From Apostichopus japonicus (lineage: Eukaryota > Echinodermata > Holothuroidea > Aspidochirotida > Stichopodidae): a stretch of DNA of 64,000 nucleotides. The DNA lies in contig NC_092574.1 of the NCBI RefSeq assembly GCF_037975245.1, positions 1,134,001-1,198,000 of the forward strand, given 5' to 3'. The notes beneath the pieces are model-generated. The model saw nothing but the letters and a program-made list of their open reading frames with translations. It was not told where the DNA came from and made no database searches. The translations under genes were made by a program, and so were the position numbers. How positions within the stretch are numbered: position 1 is the first letter of the stretch; every line of letters starts with the position of its first letter. Shown piece after piece: positions 11,761-22,362 of this stretch.

Positions 11761-14700
11761 CAGTATTTCTGTTTGTGAAAACAAAGATGTTCTTATTGGT
11801 CCTGGTTGGATCGTGTGTTTGTGTGTGTGTGTACGTATGTGTGGCGGAGGAGGGATAAGGGATATTGGGGGTTGAAAACGACATGGTAAATTAGAGGTCA
11901 GAATCCCCCATCTCCCGTAACTTGGAAAAAAATGAATGACGCGAATAGACTGTAGGAACAATAAATGTTTACTTTCAATATATGAACCAATTCTCTAACG
12001 GGAAATTGTGAAAAGTAGTATGTTGGTTAGTATGGGTAGGTATAGGGAATGCACGGCGATAATGAATTGACCATTAAGGTCGAGGCAAATTTCAATTCCA
12101 ATTTGCTAGTAGACAATTTTAACTTCCTTGCATTGCATCCCATGTCGTATAGTTGCTATCTTATCAATTACTGCAATGAAATGCGAGTTAAATCTCGGTT
12201 GTGATTTCATTCCGTTTGGTTAAGGCGATTAAAGCGAGGATATATAGTTTCTGGGATAGAGTTGGGTAGAGAAATGAGTGGGGAGAGAGGGTGGATAGGG
12301 ATTACGTATTGGGACTATGCATCCTACCGTTACACAAATAATTCTAGTTATGAATATAATGAAACTTTCCATTACTAATCAAACGTTTTTCAAAAATATA
12401 AACTAAAACTAGATAAAATATCCCTCTCTTAACTGTGAACTACAAATGGCTGATATTATCCATCAAATGAGGTCATGTTAGAAAATACTGGAAAATATCC
12501 AGGGCAATGTGATATGCAGAAGAAAAAAAACTAGTCGCCATGTCGTCACTCTTACGGAACGAATAGATCCTTTCAAAATATATAACTCAGCATTTCAGAG
12601 CTAGGAGATAAAATCTGAAATCCCATTTTAATATTGTTGGCAAAACATTCACCACCAGGTCGATTGGTTATAACATGACCGATGCTCTAATATTTTCGCT
12701 TGGGTGAGGTTCAGAACGTTGAGTTACACCATTATTTTAAATGATCGTCTGCAGTTAAGTATGACGAAGTCACCGTCAACCCCAGGGTAATATTTGGAAC
12801 GCTACATATCAAATTGTTTCCTAACATGTTAAGCATTTATGGGAGTGGAAACGCCGCTTATTATCCGTGCAATATTGTTTTAAAATTACAAAGCTGTAGT
12901 CACCGCTGTATCCAAAGTGTACAACAAAGCCTTCAATGGCAAGAGAGATAACTGTGACGCCAACCGGATGTTCAGAGAAATTCTTGTCTCTCTCAAAGGT
13001 ATATGACACGTCTTGTTCAATTTTGGAATCTGCTAAAGAACTTCCATTGACTTATACTTCGTATAGGCTTACCTCGTTACGTATGGAGTATACATGCAGT
13101 GATAACATGCATGTGGAGACGATAGCTTGTAATATTGCCTTTGTGCATACACGGTACACATGCTGTTACAATGTACGTGCGCAGTCAGGACTGACGAGAG
13201 GGGGTTGGGTTAAGGGGTATAGCCCCCTCAATTTATTTGTGATTGGTAAATATTATGATGGTGAAATCACAGATAAGTTATATATTCACAGTATGGGCAG
13301 ACCGAATGTACATACAGTACTTCAGTTCCAACATATACTTAAAGGGTGCACAAAGAAACGTCATATGCCGGTAATCTGACCTAGTTTCGAATGAGGTGTA
13401 ACAAAAGTATTAGACACCACCATCGATCCCAGAAAATACACACACAGCTTGCTACCGTCGGTAATAAGACACTAGTGTACAGTCAATACATACAGCTACG
13501 GTCAATACCGACAACACGTGTACATAGCAGCGATGGACATCTCAGGTCTAGATAAAAGATAACAAGGTGTCACATTTCAGTACTGTCTGCATTTTGTAGC
13601 GACAAGAAGGACACTTCGCTTGCAAGCAACGGAAAGTTAACTTTTACAGAGGGTGGCACGCGGTTTGGGGCGAGTCTTCAATGCCTTTAAAGCATGATAT
13701 TTCGCTTGGTCAAACCAAAGATAGTACACAATAGCCCAACATATATCAAAATAAGGTTGTAATCGATTAAACAAAAGGCACTCTTAGGTTCTCCACCAAA
13801 CGAGGGTTAAGTATAGTTAGCACAAATGGCGTAGTTTCGGGGGAGGGGCTCGGCCCTTCCAATGTTTGCATGCCCCCCCCCGCGCCCCGCAAAACAACTG
13901 TCACATAATTTTGTTTTTAGGAAACAGGTTCTGCCTGCCCCCTAGAATAGCAGTCGGCCACTTCATATTTGTATCTCTTGTAAAATCCCATTAGACAAAT
14001 AACAAAATTTTAGACCTTTTTTCATAACTTGAAAAGCGATCTTGACTATCAAGACATAATGACCAACAATGAAATGATATTATTGTATCTACTAGCAATA
14101 AGAAATTCTATGAGGTTAACTTAAAAAAAAACTGCTAGGGGAGGGGGCGGCTATATAATTAATCCTCATTAAGAAAAATTGACCAAATCATTAATTTGTG
14201 TTTGTATACTCTACAGTCTTATATTTTTCCGTTAACGCATCCGTGCATATAACGCTGTTTACCAAACTGATACGTTCTACATGCTTTAACACGAAATTTA
14301 TGAAAATTCGCTATCAGTTTGAGAAATGAACTTCTGGCCCATTTATAGTTTAGACAGATCTACAGGTCTCGTTTAATGTGTCAATTTTTGTTTTCTGTGT
14401 AGCCCTTTGTCTATATGAACATTGCATGTGGTTATACCACGGCAACTAAAAAGAACGGAAGTCATATAGCAATGTGTGTGTGTGTGTCTGCCTCTGTCAA
14501 TGTCGGACGTTTACCTTTGTATGGAAGGCCTGATGTGATACTTATTCAGCTATTTGTTAACCCAAATTTGAGGTGATGAACGTTTATTTTCAAAACTGGA
14601 TTTCTTTTCATTTTACATGTTATCGTTGGTAATCCACCTGTGTTGTCTTTTGTTACAACACTTCCCTTCAAAATGATGAGAAAACCCGTTACCTTTCGGA

Positions 14701-16645
14701 GATGTTTGAAGTTAAGTTATATCATGTTGTGCTTGGTAAGACTCCAGTGTTCACTCTTGAATAGGAAGACTGGATCTCATCTCTATAAATTGTATAAACC
14801 GCTAGACTTCCCCTATTACTTCCTCGGATACTACATAAGTAAACAACCTGTCATTCTTCGGGAGATGACCACAGGTCCTTTTTCGTTCCAAAAAGATGCG
14901 TTCCATATTGGCTGACGTTTTTCTCGAGTCGGTGAACGGATTACCTCATAAGGAATACGTGACTTATGAATAATAAGGTTGATATAATGACATGTTGACA
15001 TTTTCTTAGCCCGGCTGAGAGGGGGGAGGGAAGTTTGGCCCGTGGGTGGGGTGAAGAAGGGGACATAACAAACTTTTCTACGTCACATTTGCTCACGTTC
15101 TGCACGCTTGGCGTTATGCTGTGGTAACCGTCGAGGCATAAATTCGAATACACCACAAGAAACCCTGATACATCATCATTGTGAAGCATGTATGTTCAGG
15201 GTACATGTACGTGTGTCTGTGTGTAAATCGAATGCATACACCATTACACGCATGACATGTTAGTGCCCTATAGGAACGACTACGGAGGTACTTAGTTGTT
15301 AATGTGATTATTAAAGAAGCCTAAACCGTGTGAATGTTGAATCGCTATCGGTACTCATGGTGGTGCTACTTCCGCCGAGTTTTCGAAAATGTATTTAACA
15401 TTTGTTTACTCATTTAACTATACACGCATTGCATGTGTGACTAATCATCTCACATGCACTCTCGCTATACGTACAGTGTAAATTGTACCTTAAACTTTAT
15501 ACACATGACCCGTTATTATATCAATCTTGTGATTCTCTTGTCACCGGAATTGCAGTTTTGTCGATAACGTTATCGTCATGTCGGCAGAGCAATGGCGTGT
15601 ACAAGCTGGGCGGGGATGGTGGTGGAGAAGGGGGGAGGGGGGGGGGGTTAGTCAATGAAGAATTAAACCATTCCTCCGGGTACAGGACTACATGAAGGGT
15701 TGGGTCCAATGGGGATGGGGAGGTGTATCCCCTCCCCTACCCGAATCTATCTCAAAATCGAATACTGTTTATGAACCTTGCCCTACTCGCGTTTAGACCT
15801 CATTTTAGACCTAATATGCCTCAGAATGCACCATTTAATACCTCGACTGTAATTGTTTTCTGGTTGAGGACCCTCGCCCCTATATTGAGAGTGTTTTTAT
15901 CCTTTATTTTTCTATTGTTTAGAGGAAACTAAAGGAATTTTTTTGTTACAATACTGATCTAATAATATAGCCTAATAACTCTATGGAGTTATATAGAGTT
16001 AGGCTTGATACATATTAACCCGTTGATAACATAATATATTCCGCACGGTAACGGAGTCATATACCTATATGATGATTGCGTCCAGACTAAGATTAAGATT
16101 AAGGTGACTAAGATTAACGTTCATTTAATCTCATTTGCATGGCCATGATCTGTCCATAAGGTACTCCTAAAAACAAAAATATGTTAGTGTTTCTAGAGTT
16201 ACTCCGGTTTTCAAATATGCAACTTTTAATTGTGCTAAATATTTTGCATGTTCTAACTTGATGATGACTTCGGCACCTCACTGTCGGTTTAAATGTCTAC
16301 ATGTTCATCAATTGTTTTATAAGTTCTAATAATTCAAAGAGAATATGTTCTAACATATGAATAACACCACACTGTCGGATGCCTTTCCACAACATTTGTT
16401 CTTGACAAAATTGAGTTGCATTGCAAACAAGTTATTTTGACGTCATTTATGTATTATGCTTCATGTATTCCTATATTAAGTACGGTATCGTTTTTCATCT
16501 GCGGAACTGCTGTAATGGTCAATGGGTGCCAAATAAGGTAGTCCGTCCACTTTAATTGATGGACCTCAGACGGTCAAAAAGTCATTTCTCAAAAATTAAA
16601 GTGTTAAAGAAACACAACCTGGACTGATAGCATCGTTTTTCTTTT
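11761..16645. other. Intergenic, no gene recognised
   Basis: No conserved coding sequence was found. Noted items are a (GT) run at about 11817-11831, a (GT) run at about 14473-14488, and two GC-rich patches. The first patch, at about 13827-13960, begins ATGGCGTAGTTTCGGGGG. The second, at about 15588-15900, begins CAATGGCGTGTACAAGCTGG and contains G runs. Both look like further degenerate hAT MITE remnants, but their opposite ends could not be fixed. Confidence 0.45.
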
Positions 16646-16843
16646 AACACTCTACAAGACTCTACAAGACTTTACAATACTCTACAAGACTCTACAACAC
16701 TTTATACAAGACTCTACAACACTTTGCAACACTCTACAACACTTTACAAGACTCTACAAGAATCTACAACACTTTATACAAGACTCTACAACACTTTATA
16801 CAAGACTCTACAAGACTCTACAACACTCTATAACACTCTACAA
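16646..16843. repeat. Short-unit minisatellite (CTCTACAAGA / CACTTTATACAAGA)
   Basis: About 200 bp are built from roughly 10-bp units of the type ACTCTACAAG and ACACTTTACA. Longer TTTATACAAG variants are interspersed, giving a mixed 10/14-bp rhythm. It is non-coding. Confidence 0.9.
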
Positions 16844-18145
16844 CGTAAAATGACTTATGTCGTATATACCTGTAAAACTGCATTGTGCTATTAGTTGTAT
16901 AACTTTAACTTTGCATCATTTCCACCAGTCCAGAAACTATTCACATGCAAATGAGGTATCCGTCATCGTTGTAGGAGACTTAAATGTTGTTACAAATTAT
17001 ACAACCCTTGATTCTATACTTCAATCTACTCTCCTATTTTCTCTCTGTTGGTTTCTTTCTTCTCTCCATCCCTTGTCTACTAATCCTCTTACATTTATCT
17101 ATTATATGTTAACCATGCTCATTAGCCTGTTTGTATTCTGTGCTTGTATTTTCCCTTAATTCTGTTACTGTTACTTGTCAATCAGCCCCAGAAGAAGATT
17201 CTGCTAGGATCGAAACGACAGGCCCTCTTAATTACGTATATTTTAATCGAATGTAGAATATCTTGTCATCCGTAAATTTAATCTATAATGCACTATTTTC
17301 TTTTCTCTTCTCAAACTTTTCTAACGTCTTGCCTTAATTATACATGTTCCGAGTTTGTTGGACAACTGGGACGGGTTGTATATGGTTTCATGTTTATGAT
17401 ATATTCTTTAACAGGGGAACATGTTGCCATCCGATGAAGGCAAATTCAATGCCAAGAGGAACAAACATTACCTATCCGTGTTTAGGTATCATTTCTGTCA
17501 TATCCGTTAACTGGTTTCAGAGTTTTCATTCTTCTGTGTATGGATGGGTTATGGTTAATATCCTTATGTAATAACAGATGTCGATTCATATTGCAATACA
17601 TAAAGGACGCATTAAGGTACCATGAGAAATGTTAAGATCTTTTCATAAAGATAGTAACAAATTTCAGCAAAATTCGGTGTTAACGATTTGTAACAAATTG
17701 ATAATTACTGCAGTCTAGTTGAGGAATTCACCCGTTGCTGCAATATGACAAAATTATTATTAATCAAATGTCATAAAATTTAACAAATTTGCAGCAAAGT
17801 GAAAAAATGATCACTTAATATATATCACCAATTTTAACATTATACAAAATGAGGAATTCCGCTCAAAACGTCATCATTTCAACAATTTGTATACACTTTG
17901 AAAATTGTTCAAATTAAGGTCTCGTCATTTCAATTAGACTAAATGATATACGCATGAGGATATTTAGAAGATAATCCTACTTCTTCACATCGTTCACAAT
18001 CTCTGTCAGAAACCGTTACCTCCTCCCACTCATCCCACTCATGCAACCAAGCCGCACCCACGGTGTCAAACTCTTACACCACTCACTATACCTCATGACA
18101 CTGAGAACATCGTTTAACCAGAGTTTGGCTTATTACTGTAATCTA
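16844..18145. other. Intergenic; possible Penelope-type 3' remnant near 17,180
   Basis: The segment is AT-rich and has no supported gene. At 17184-17226 a CAGAAGAAGATTC...GGATCGAAACG arrangement forms a small hairpin between GATTC and GGATC, ending in CGAAACG. A comparable arrangement occurs in the Penelope-like element at 61,750-63,152. The 100-codon open frame upstream (16857-17159) shows no reverse transcriptase or GIY-YIG motif, so an element body is not demonstrated. Confidence 0.35.
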
Positions 18146-18148
18146 ATA

Positions 18149-18168
18149 TATATATATATATATATAAG
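18149..18168. repeat. (AT)n microsatellite
   Basis: Alternating TA run directly upstream of the tRNA-like B box. A second short AT run follows at about 18243-18255. Confidence 0.9.
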
Positions 18169-18230
18169 GCCCGTGGTTCGAATCCCGGTGGAGGCTGAAA
18201 GTTTTTTCACTGTTCTTGATTTTCCAATTC
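18168..18230 (+). mobile_element. tRNA-derived SINE fragment with B box
   Basis: A perfect polymerase III B box, GGTTCGAATCC, lies at 18175-18185. It is followed by CGGTGGAGGCTGAAAG and a TTTTTTCACTGTTCTTGATT tail. The A-box half is absent and replaced by an AT microsatellite, so this is a 5'-truncated SINE piece. Confidence 0.45.
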
Positions 18231-18256
18231 ATTACGATTTTCATATATATATATAA

Positions 18257-19282
18257 ACATGCATTAATGTCTATGTATAAACTATACCATCTTACATATA
18301 GATACATATAAACTATACCGTTCAGTGTGGTGTTGCAATTGAGGTGACTTTCTGAAGTCCAACTAGTGCCATTTGTTGCCATATTTTTAGGGTCAAAACT
18401 AATGCGAACAGAGCATAGTGATGTCACCGTGCGGGTTGTCATACCCGTATTACCATTGAAGCGCGGAACAATCTAATGAAATAAGCAACTTAACGATTGA
18501 ATAAAATGTTTCCTTTAGCTTCATAACATCCGCCGAGAAACGGAGCATTAAACTGTTTATTTCTTTTCGACTATCTTGATTAAAGGAAGTTATTATTTTT
18601 TAAGAAGCTTTCAAAAACTAGGTCCATATGTTGTACGTATATCATGTGGGTCGTTTATCAGAAACAGGTATTGGTGTCCAAAGATATGCTTATCGCCAAC
18701 TATTTTACTCAATATATAACGAACGAATTTGATGAAATTTTATTAAATGCCAAAATTAAGTGCTTGCGTTTATGGTAGATGAGAATGACCACTTTTATGA
18801 CCATGATGTAGGGAACGCGATCGACCAATAATGTACCACAATGTACAGCCAACATGCCAATCATAAAGGGAAATCAATAAATATTATATTATATTATATA
18901 ATATATATATATATATATATACATATATAGATGTAAAGATTTATAATACAGATGCCAATATAAGCTATGTTGTCAGAATGTGCTCTAAACCAGTGTTGTA
19001 TATATGTTTTGTTGATAGCGGATTATGTAGATATACATACACAACAGTAGCCACATGAATAACAGGAAGCAATTTGCAAAAGAATCATCAAATAAACGTT
19101 CTTGTTAATGCTATTTGCGAATGAAAATCAAGGAGGAAATCTAGTTTAGAATACCGGTAACGATACGGCAAGCCAAAATAAGAAGAAAGATCAAACAGGA
19201 TCATAGAAAAAGAGGTAAATAGAGACGACGCATGACAACGGATTACACACACACACACACATGTGCTACATGCAGATGTCAA

Positions 19283-19325
<43 letters not shown>

Positions 19326-20529
19326 TATGAGTATGAACTATGATATGTAAAGAATTATCAGTATGAGAAGAATCATCTAGGCGATGATGATCACTGTTGC
19401 CTGTTGCCAAGTTGGGGAGGGGTTACCACTGAAAATAAGAGCAACATTTGGTGGTGGGTGGGGGAGGGGGTGTGGAGGGGACACTGCAGGATGAAAGTGC
19501 AGAGCGCGAAGTTATCTCTGTGTGGGATACAGGGCCGGCATAGCGCCACTGATGTGGGTGACGAGGATGAATCCCCTGAAGCATTGCCGTGCTGTTAGTT
19601 TTCAGAACTTATATCAGCCTCAAATAGGCAGATCCAACTTCCTTTACCCGGCGTCGACTACAATTAAGTATATTACCAATACAGAGACCATTGCAAGAAT
19701 ACACCGACTGTTGTACACAATATGATTACTCTTAGGCTAACTAACTTTCATTGTGCAGTTTTGCAAAATCATTACTGAGCTGAGTTTATCACGTGAGGTG
19801 ATTTTATAACGAAATGTGTACACTCAGAGCGACATATTATATGCAGTCTTGTACAGAGTTTTCACGAAAGAATGTTAGTAAGGAAGTTATTAGAATCACA
19901 GAGTCAATAATACACCTCTTCTAGAGTCTATACACAACCATATTGTATAACGGTTTATGTTATAGAGATAGAGAGAACCTTTGTAGGTACAAAAAAAAAA
20001 AATCCATTTTGGGGATACAACAGCCGACGCCTACTGTGATTTCCGGTGAGCGCCCTCATTTCAAAGTAATTAAAAGCTTGAGGCGCACAATCTTACCTTC
20101 GCACTGGTGGGATCGTAGGTAAATTCACCAGGAATGATGTAATTAGTGTGTCTTTACGAATAAATGTTTGTAAACCTTGAACAAGTATTAGCCTATATCA
20201 GAAGGTTATGTTATTGTTTTATATGAGACTCATCTCCAAACTGTTTGCGTGTGTTGGGTAAGGGGAGTGGGAGGGGGAGGGGAGGGGGTAAAGCTCAGTG
20301 AGTGATCATACAGTGTCATTCCTTGCCACAGGTACAAGAAAATTTAAGTAGGGTACATTACGTGGCACACCGTTGCTACTAGGAATATGACCTCACTGTG
20401 AAGTATTCATTTATGCCAGTTGTTAGTTGTTACAAACATTTGAAGGAAACTGAGAAAAATTTATAATCTATCCGAACCGAACTATTGCGCAGCTCATTAC
20501 CACTTAGTGCTCACGAGGAAATGAAGATA
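18257..20529. other. Intergenic, microsatellite-rich, no gene recognised
   Basis: The segment contains AT-rich microsatellites (about 18890-18921 and 19287-19322), a CA run (about 19243-19260), a 12-A run near 19990 and a G-rich stretch near 20260-20290. Open frames are short and unsupported. Confidence 0.5.
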
Positions 20530-20647
20530 CCCCCTACCAAGGGCGTAGGAACCGGGGGGGGGCAGTGAAAAATATGGAGGGGCGGAAGTATCATTCCGCC
20601 CCCCCCCCCCGCTTCGCAAGTCAGAAAACCCCTTTTTCATTTCCAAA

Positions 20648-21262
20648 CAAGGGCGGCGGAACCGGGGGGGCACAGGGGGCACGTGCCCCCCCCCACTTTT
20701 CCTCAGGTTAAAAATGTGCCCTTTTTCTACATAAAAATTGAGGTGTCTCAAGTTAGCAAGAGGCAAGGGAACCAGAATGAACACTCGAGAAGGGCCGTTT
20801 CCGGCCATCTGAGGGGTTTGTAAAGCCAAAAATTTTCTTGTACGCTCCGCGCCAACCGATGGTGGCGCTCCGCTCAGATAGTCGTGCATACAACTTTGCA
20901 AATCCTGGCTACGCCCCTGACTTTTAATGAACTTCTGTGGGTCAAATTAAAGCTATTTCGAATGGGAAAAATTTGTTAAGATATTAACGAGAAATAAACT
21001 CTAATACATTAGCAACTAGCATGATTTCACCTAATTTTCTCAAGAAAAAAACTAATTGTTCCTTGTTTCCCAATTTGCACATTGCAGTGCTAGTATGCAT
21101 ATTTTCCTTGCGGGGGGGGGGGGGGGAGGGGCGCAAATAAGATAATACAATAAGAGTTATAAAGGGTACTAAATATAAGGCTGCATCAGTCCAATCGAAT
21201 TTCTGCAAAGTGCCCTTTGATGTCGGTGCCCCCCCAGATTAAAAGTGTTTCCGCCGCCCTTG
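20648..21262. mobile_element. hAT-type MITE (family 4, CAAGGGCGGCGGAA termini) nested in family 1
   Basis: The termini are CAAGGGCGGCGGAACCGGGG and, inverted at the right, CAAGGGCGGCGGAAACAC. They are directly flanked by a perfect 8-bp duplication TTTCCAAA (20640-20647 and 21263-21270). The copy at 5384-6281 has this site once (TTTGGAAA near 6164), so it is the empty site. The interior has a G run of more than 15 near 21113 and also holds a family 3 core (20785-20919), which suggests a third nesting level. Confidence 0.92.
20785..20919 (-). mobile_element. Family 3 hAT-like end inside the family 4 MITE
   Basis: On the minus strand it starts CAGGGGCGTAGCCAGG and contains the GAGCGGAGCGCCACCATCGG core shared with 9843-10330 and 38513-38799. 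The opposite terminus is not recognisable, and the sequence after its end (ACTTTTAA) has only a partial counterpart on the far side (ACTTTTCC near 20695). It is either a truncated insertion or an ancestral component of family 4. Confidence 0.55.
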
Positions 21263-21509
21263 TTTCCAAATGAGAAAAAAATCTCATTTGGAGCACCAAA
21301 GGTGAAAATGCAAAATTATATACGAAATGGAGTGGGTGGGTTGAAGTGTGCTACATTGCACCAAATTGCATCTGAGGCCCCCTGGAAATGCAAAAAAAAA
21401 TTCCAAAGGGGGAGGGGGACACCCCTCCCCTTAGACCCCTCCCCAGGCCGGCCATCAGTCTTCATCCCCCCCCCACTCAAAAGTACCTTCCTACGCCACT
21501 GCCCCCTAC

Positions 21510-21999
21510 ATATAGTTAATCCATATCAGGGAAATACTTCCACCCGTTTTCTGACACTGTTACAAAATATACGTTGGGCGAAATCCTCTCTGCAAGCCCA
21601 GAAATTTCACATAATTGTGATGCAAATTTGCCTTTGAGGTTCAGTGTTCATTTCCTTACCCCTTATCCTAATAGCTATAGCCTGTTCACTATATTCTCTG
21701 TTAAAAGTTGGTTAGTGGATAAACCAGAAGAGAAACCGTCATACACCAATATGGCTACAAGTTATAACTCCTCCAAACCACGCCTTCCTCGGCGAAGTAC
21801 GTAAAAGGTTTGTCATATGCGGCAATAGAATAGTACCACATTTGAGTTAAACTAAATACACCAAAACCTAAGTTATTTTCACTACAATTTTGCCACAAGT
21901 AACTACTTGGAGGGTTTAATAAGGCAAACCATTTTCAAAGGAAACAACAATAAACCATAATCAGTAAAGAACGGAGACGGACTAGACGGCGGATGAATC
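21510..21999. other. Upstream flank of the FREM gene, no gene recognised
   Basis: Unique sequence between the last MITE and the presumed core promoter. It probably contains regulatory DNA, but I recognise no specific binding site. Confidence 0.4.
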
Positions 22000-22032
22000 T
22001 TTTATAAGGGTGTCTGATCGCTCAACTACTTT
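22000..22032 (+). promoter_or_regulatory. Candidate core promoter (TATA-like box plus initiator)
   Basis: CTTTTATAAG at 22000-22009 is a TATA-like box. About 27 bp downstream, CTACTTT at 22026-22032 fits the YYANWYY initiator consensus, with its A at 22028. The following 180 bp are locally CpG-dense (11 CpG counted in 22021-22200), unlike the gene body. Transcription from here would give a 5' leader of about 335 nt. An acceptor-like TCTTTTCCAG at 22207-22216 leaves open a spliced leader with a more distant start. Confidence 0.35.
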
Positions 22033-22035
22033 ATT

Positions 22036-22362
22036 ATGCGAAAAAGTTTTGCTGCGCATGCACGTTGAATAACACTAATTCATGACTAGATCGAAAACGG
22101 ATTCGTTAGCTTACTTCATTGCAGCGCAGGACAACAAGCTGTACGGAGGACTGTTCGCGTGGTTGGGTTCGTGCAAAGTTTTATTTGCAACTTGTGAAAA
22201 ACTTTGGTCTTTTCCAGTCTGCAGGAGTGTACTACATGCTTGCTGAAGTGGAATTGAACTGACATCGTGTGGACTTTCAGCTGTTGGTGTGAAAATACCA
22301 GGGTTGTTTGCTAGTAGACGATATAGTTTTTCCCTCGAGTAGATGCTGGTGAGATCTTTGAG
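22036..22362 (+). promoter_or_regulatory. Putative 5' leader with upstream open reading frames
   Basis: If transcription begins near 22028, the leader holds several upstream ATGs before the main start. These are a 10-codon frame at 22036-22068, a 4-codon frame at 22058-22072, a 54-codon frame at 22082-22246, an 8-codon frame starting at 22236, and a frame from 22343 that overlaps the main start. Such leaders usually reduce translation of the main frame. A spliced leader would remove some or all of them. Confidence 0.3.

Larger units (their letters stand above)
20538..21501 (-). mobile_element. hAT-type MITE (family 1), interrupted by a different MITE
   Basis: Opposite-orientation copy of the 5384-6281 element. 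It runs from CAAGGGCGTAGGAACCGG at the left to CTACGCCACTG at the right, and is flanked by a perfect 8-bp duplication CCCCCTAC (20530-20537 and 21502-21509). Removing the nested 615-bp insertion and its 8-bp duplication leaves about 341 bp. It carries the family 2 target site uninterrupted and thus documents the pre-insertion state of the other copy. Confidence 0.92.
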
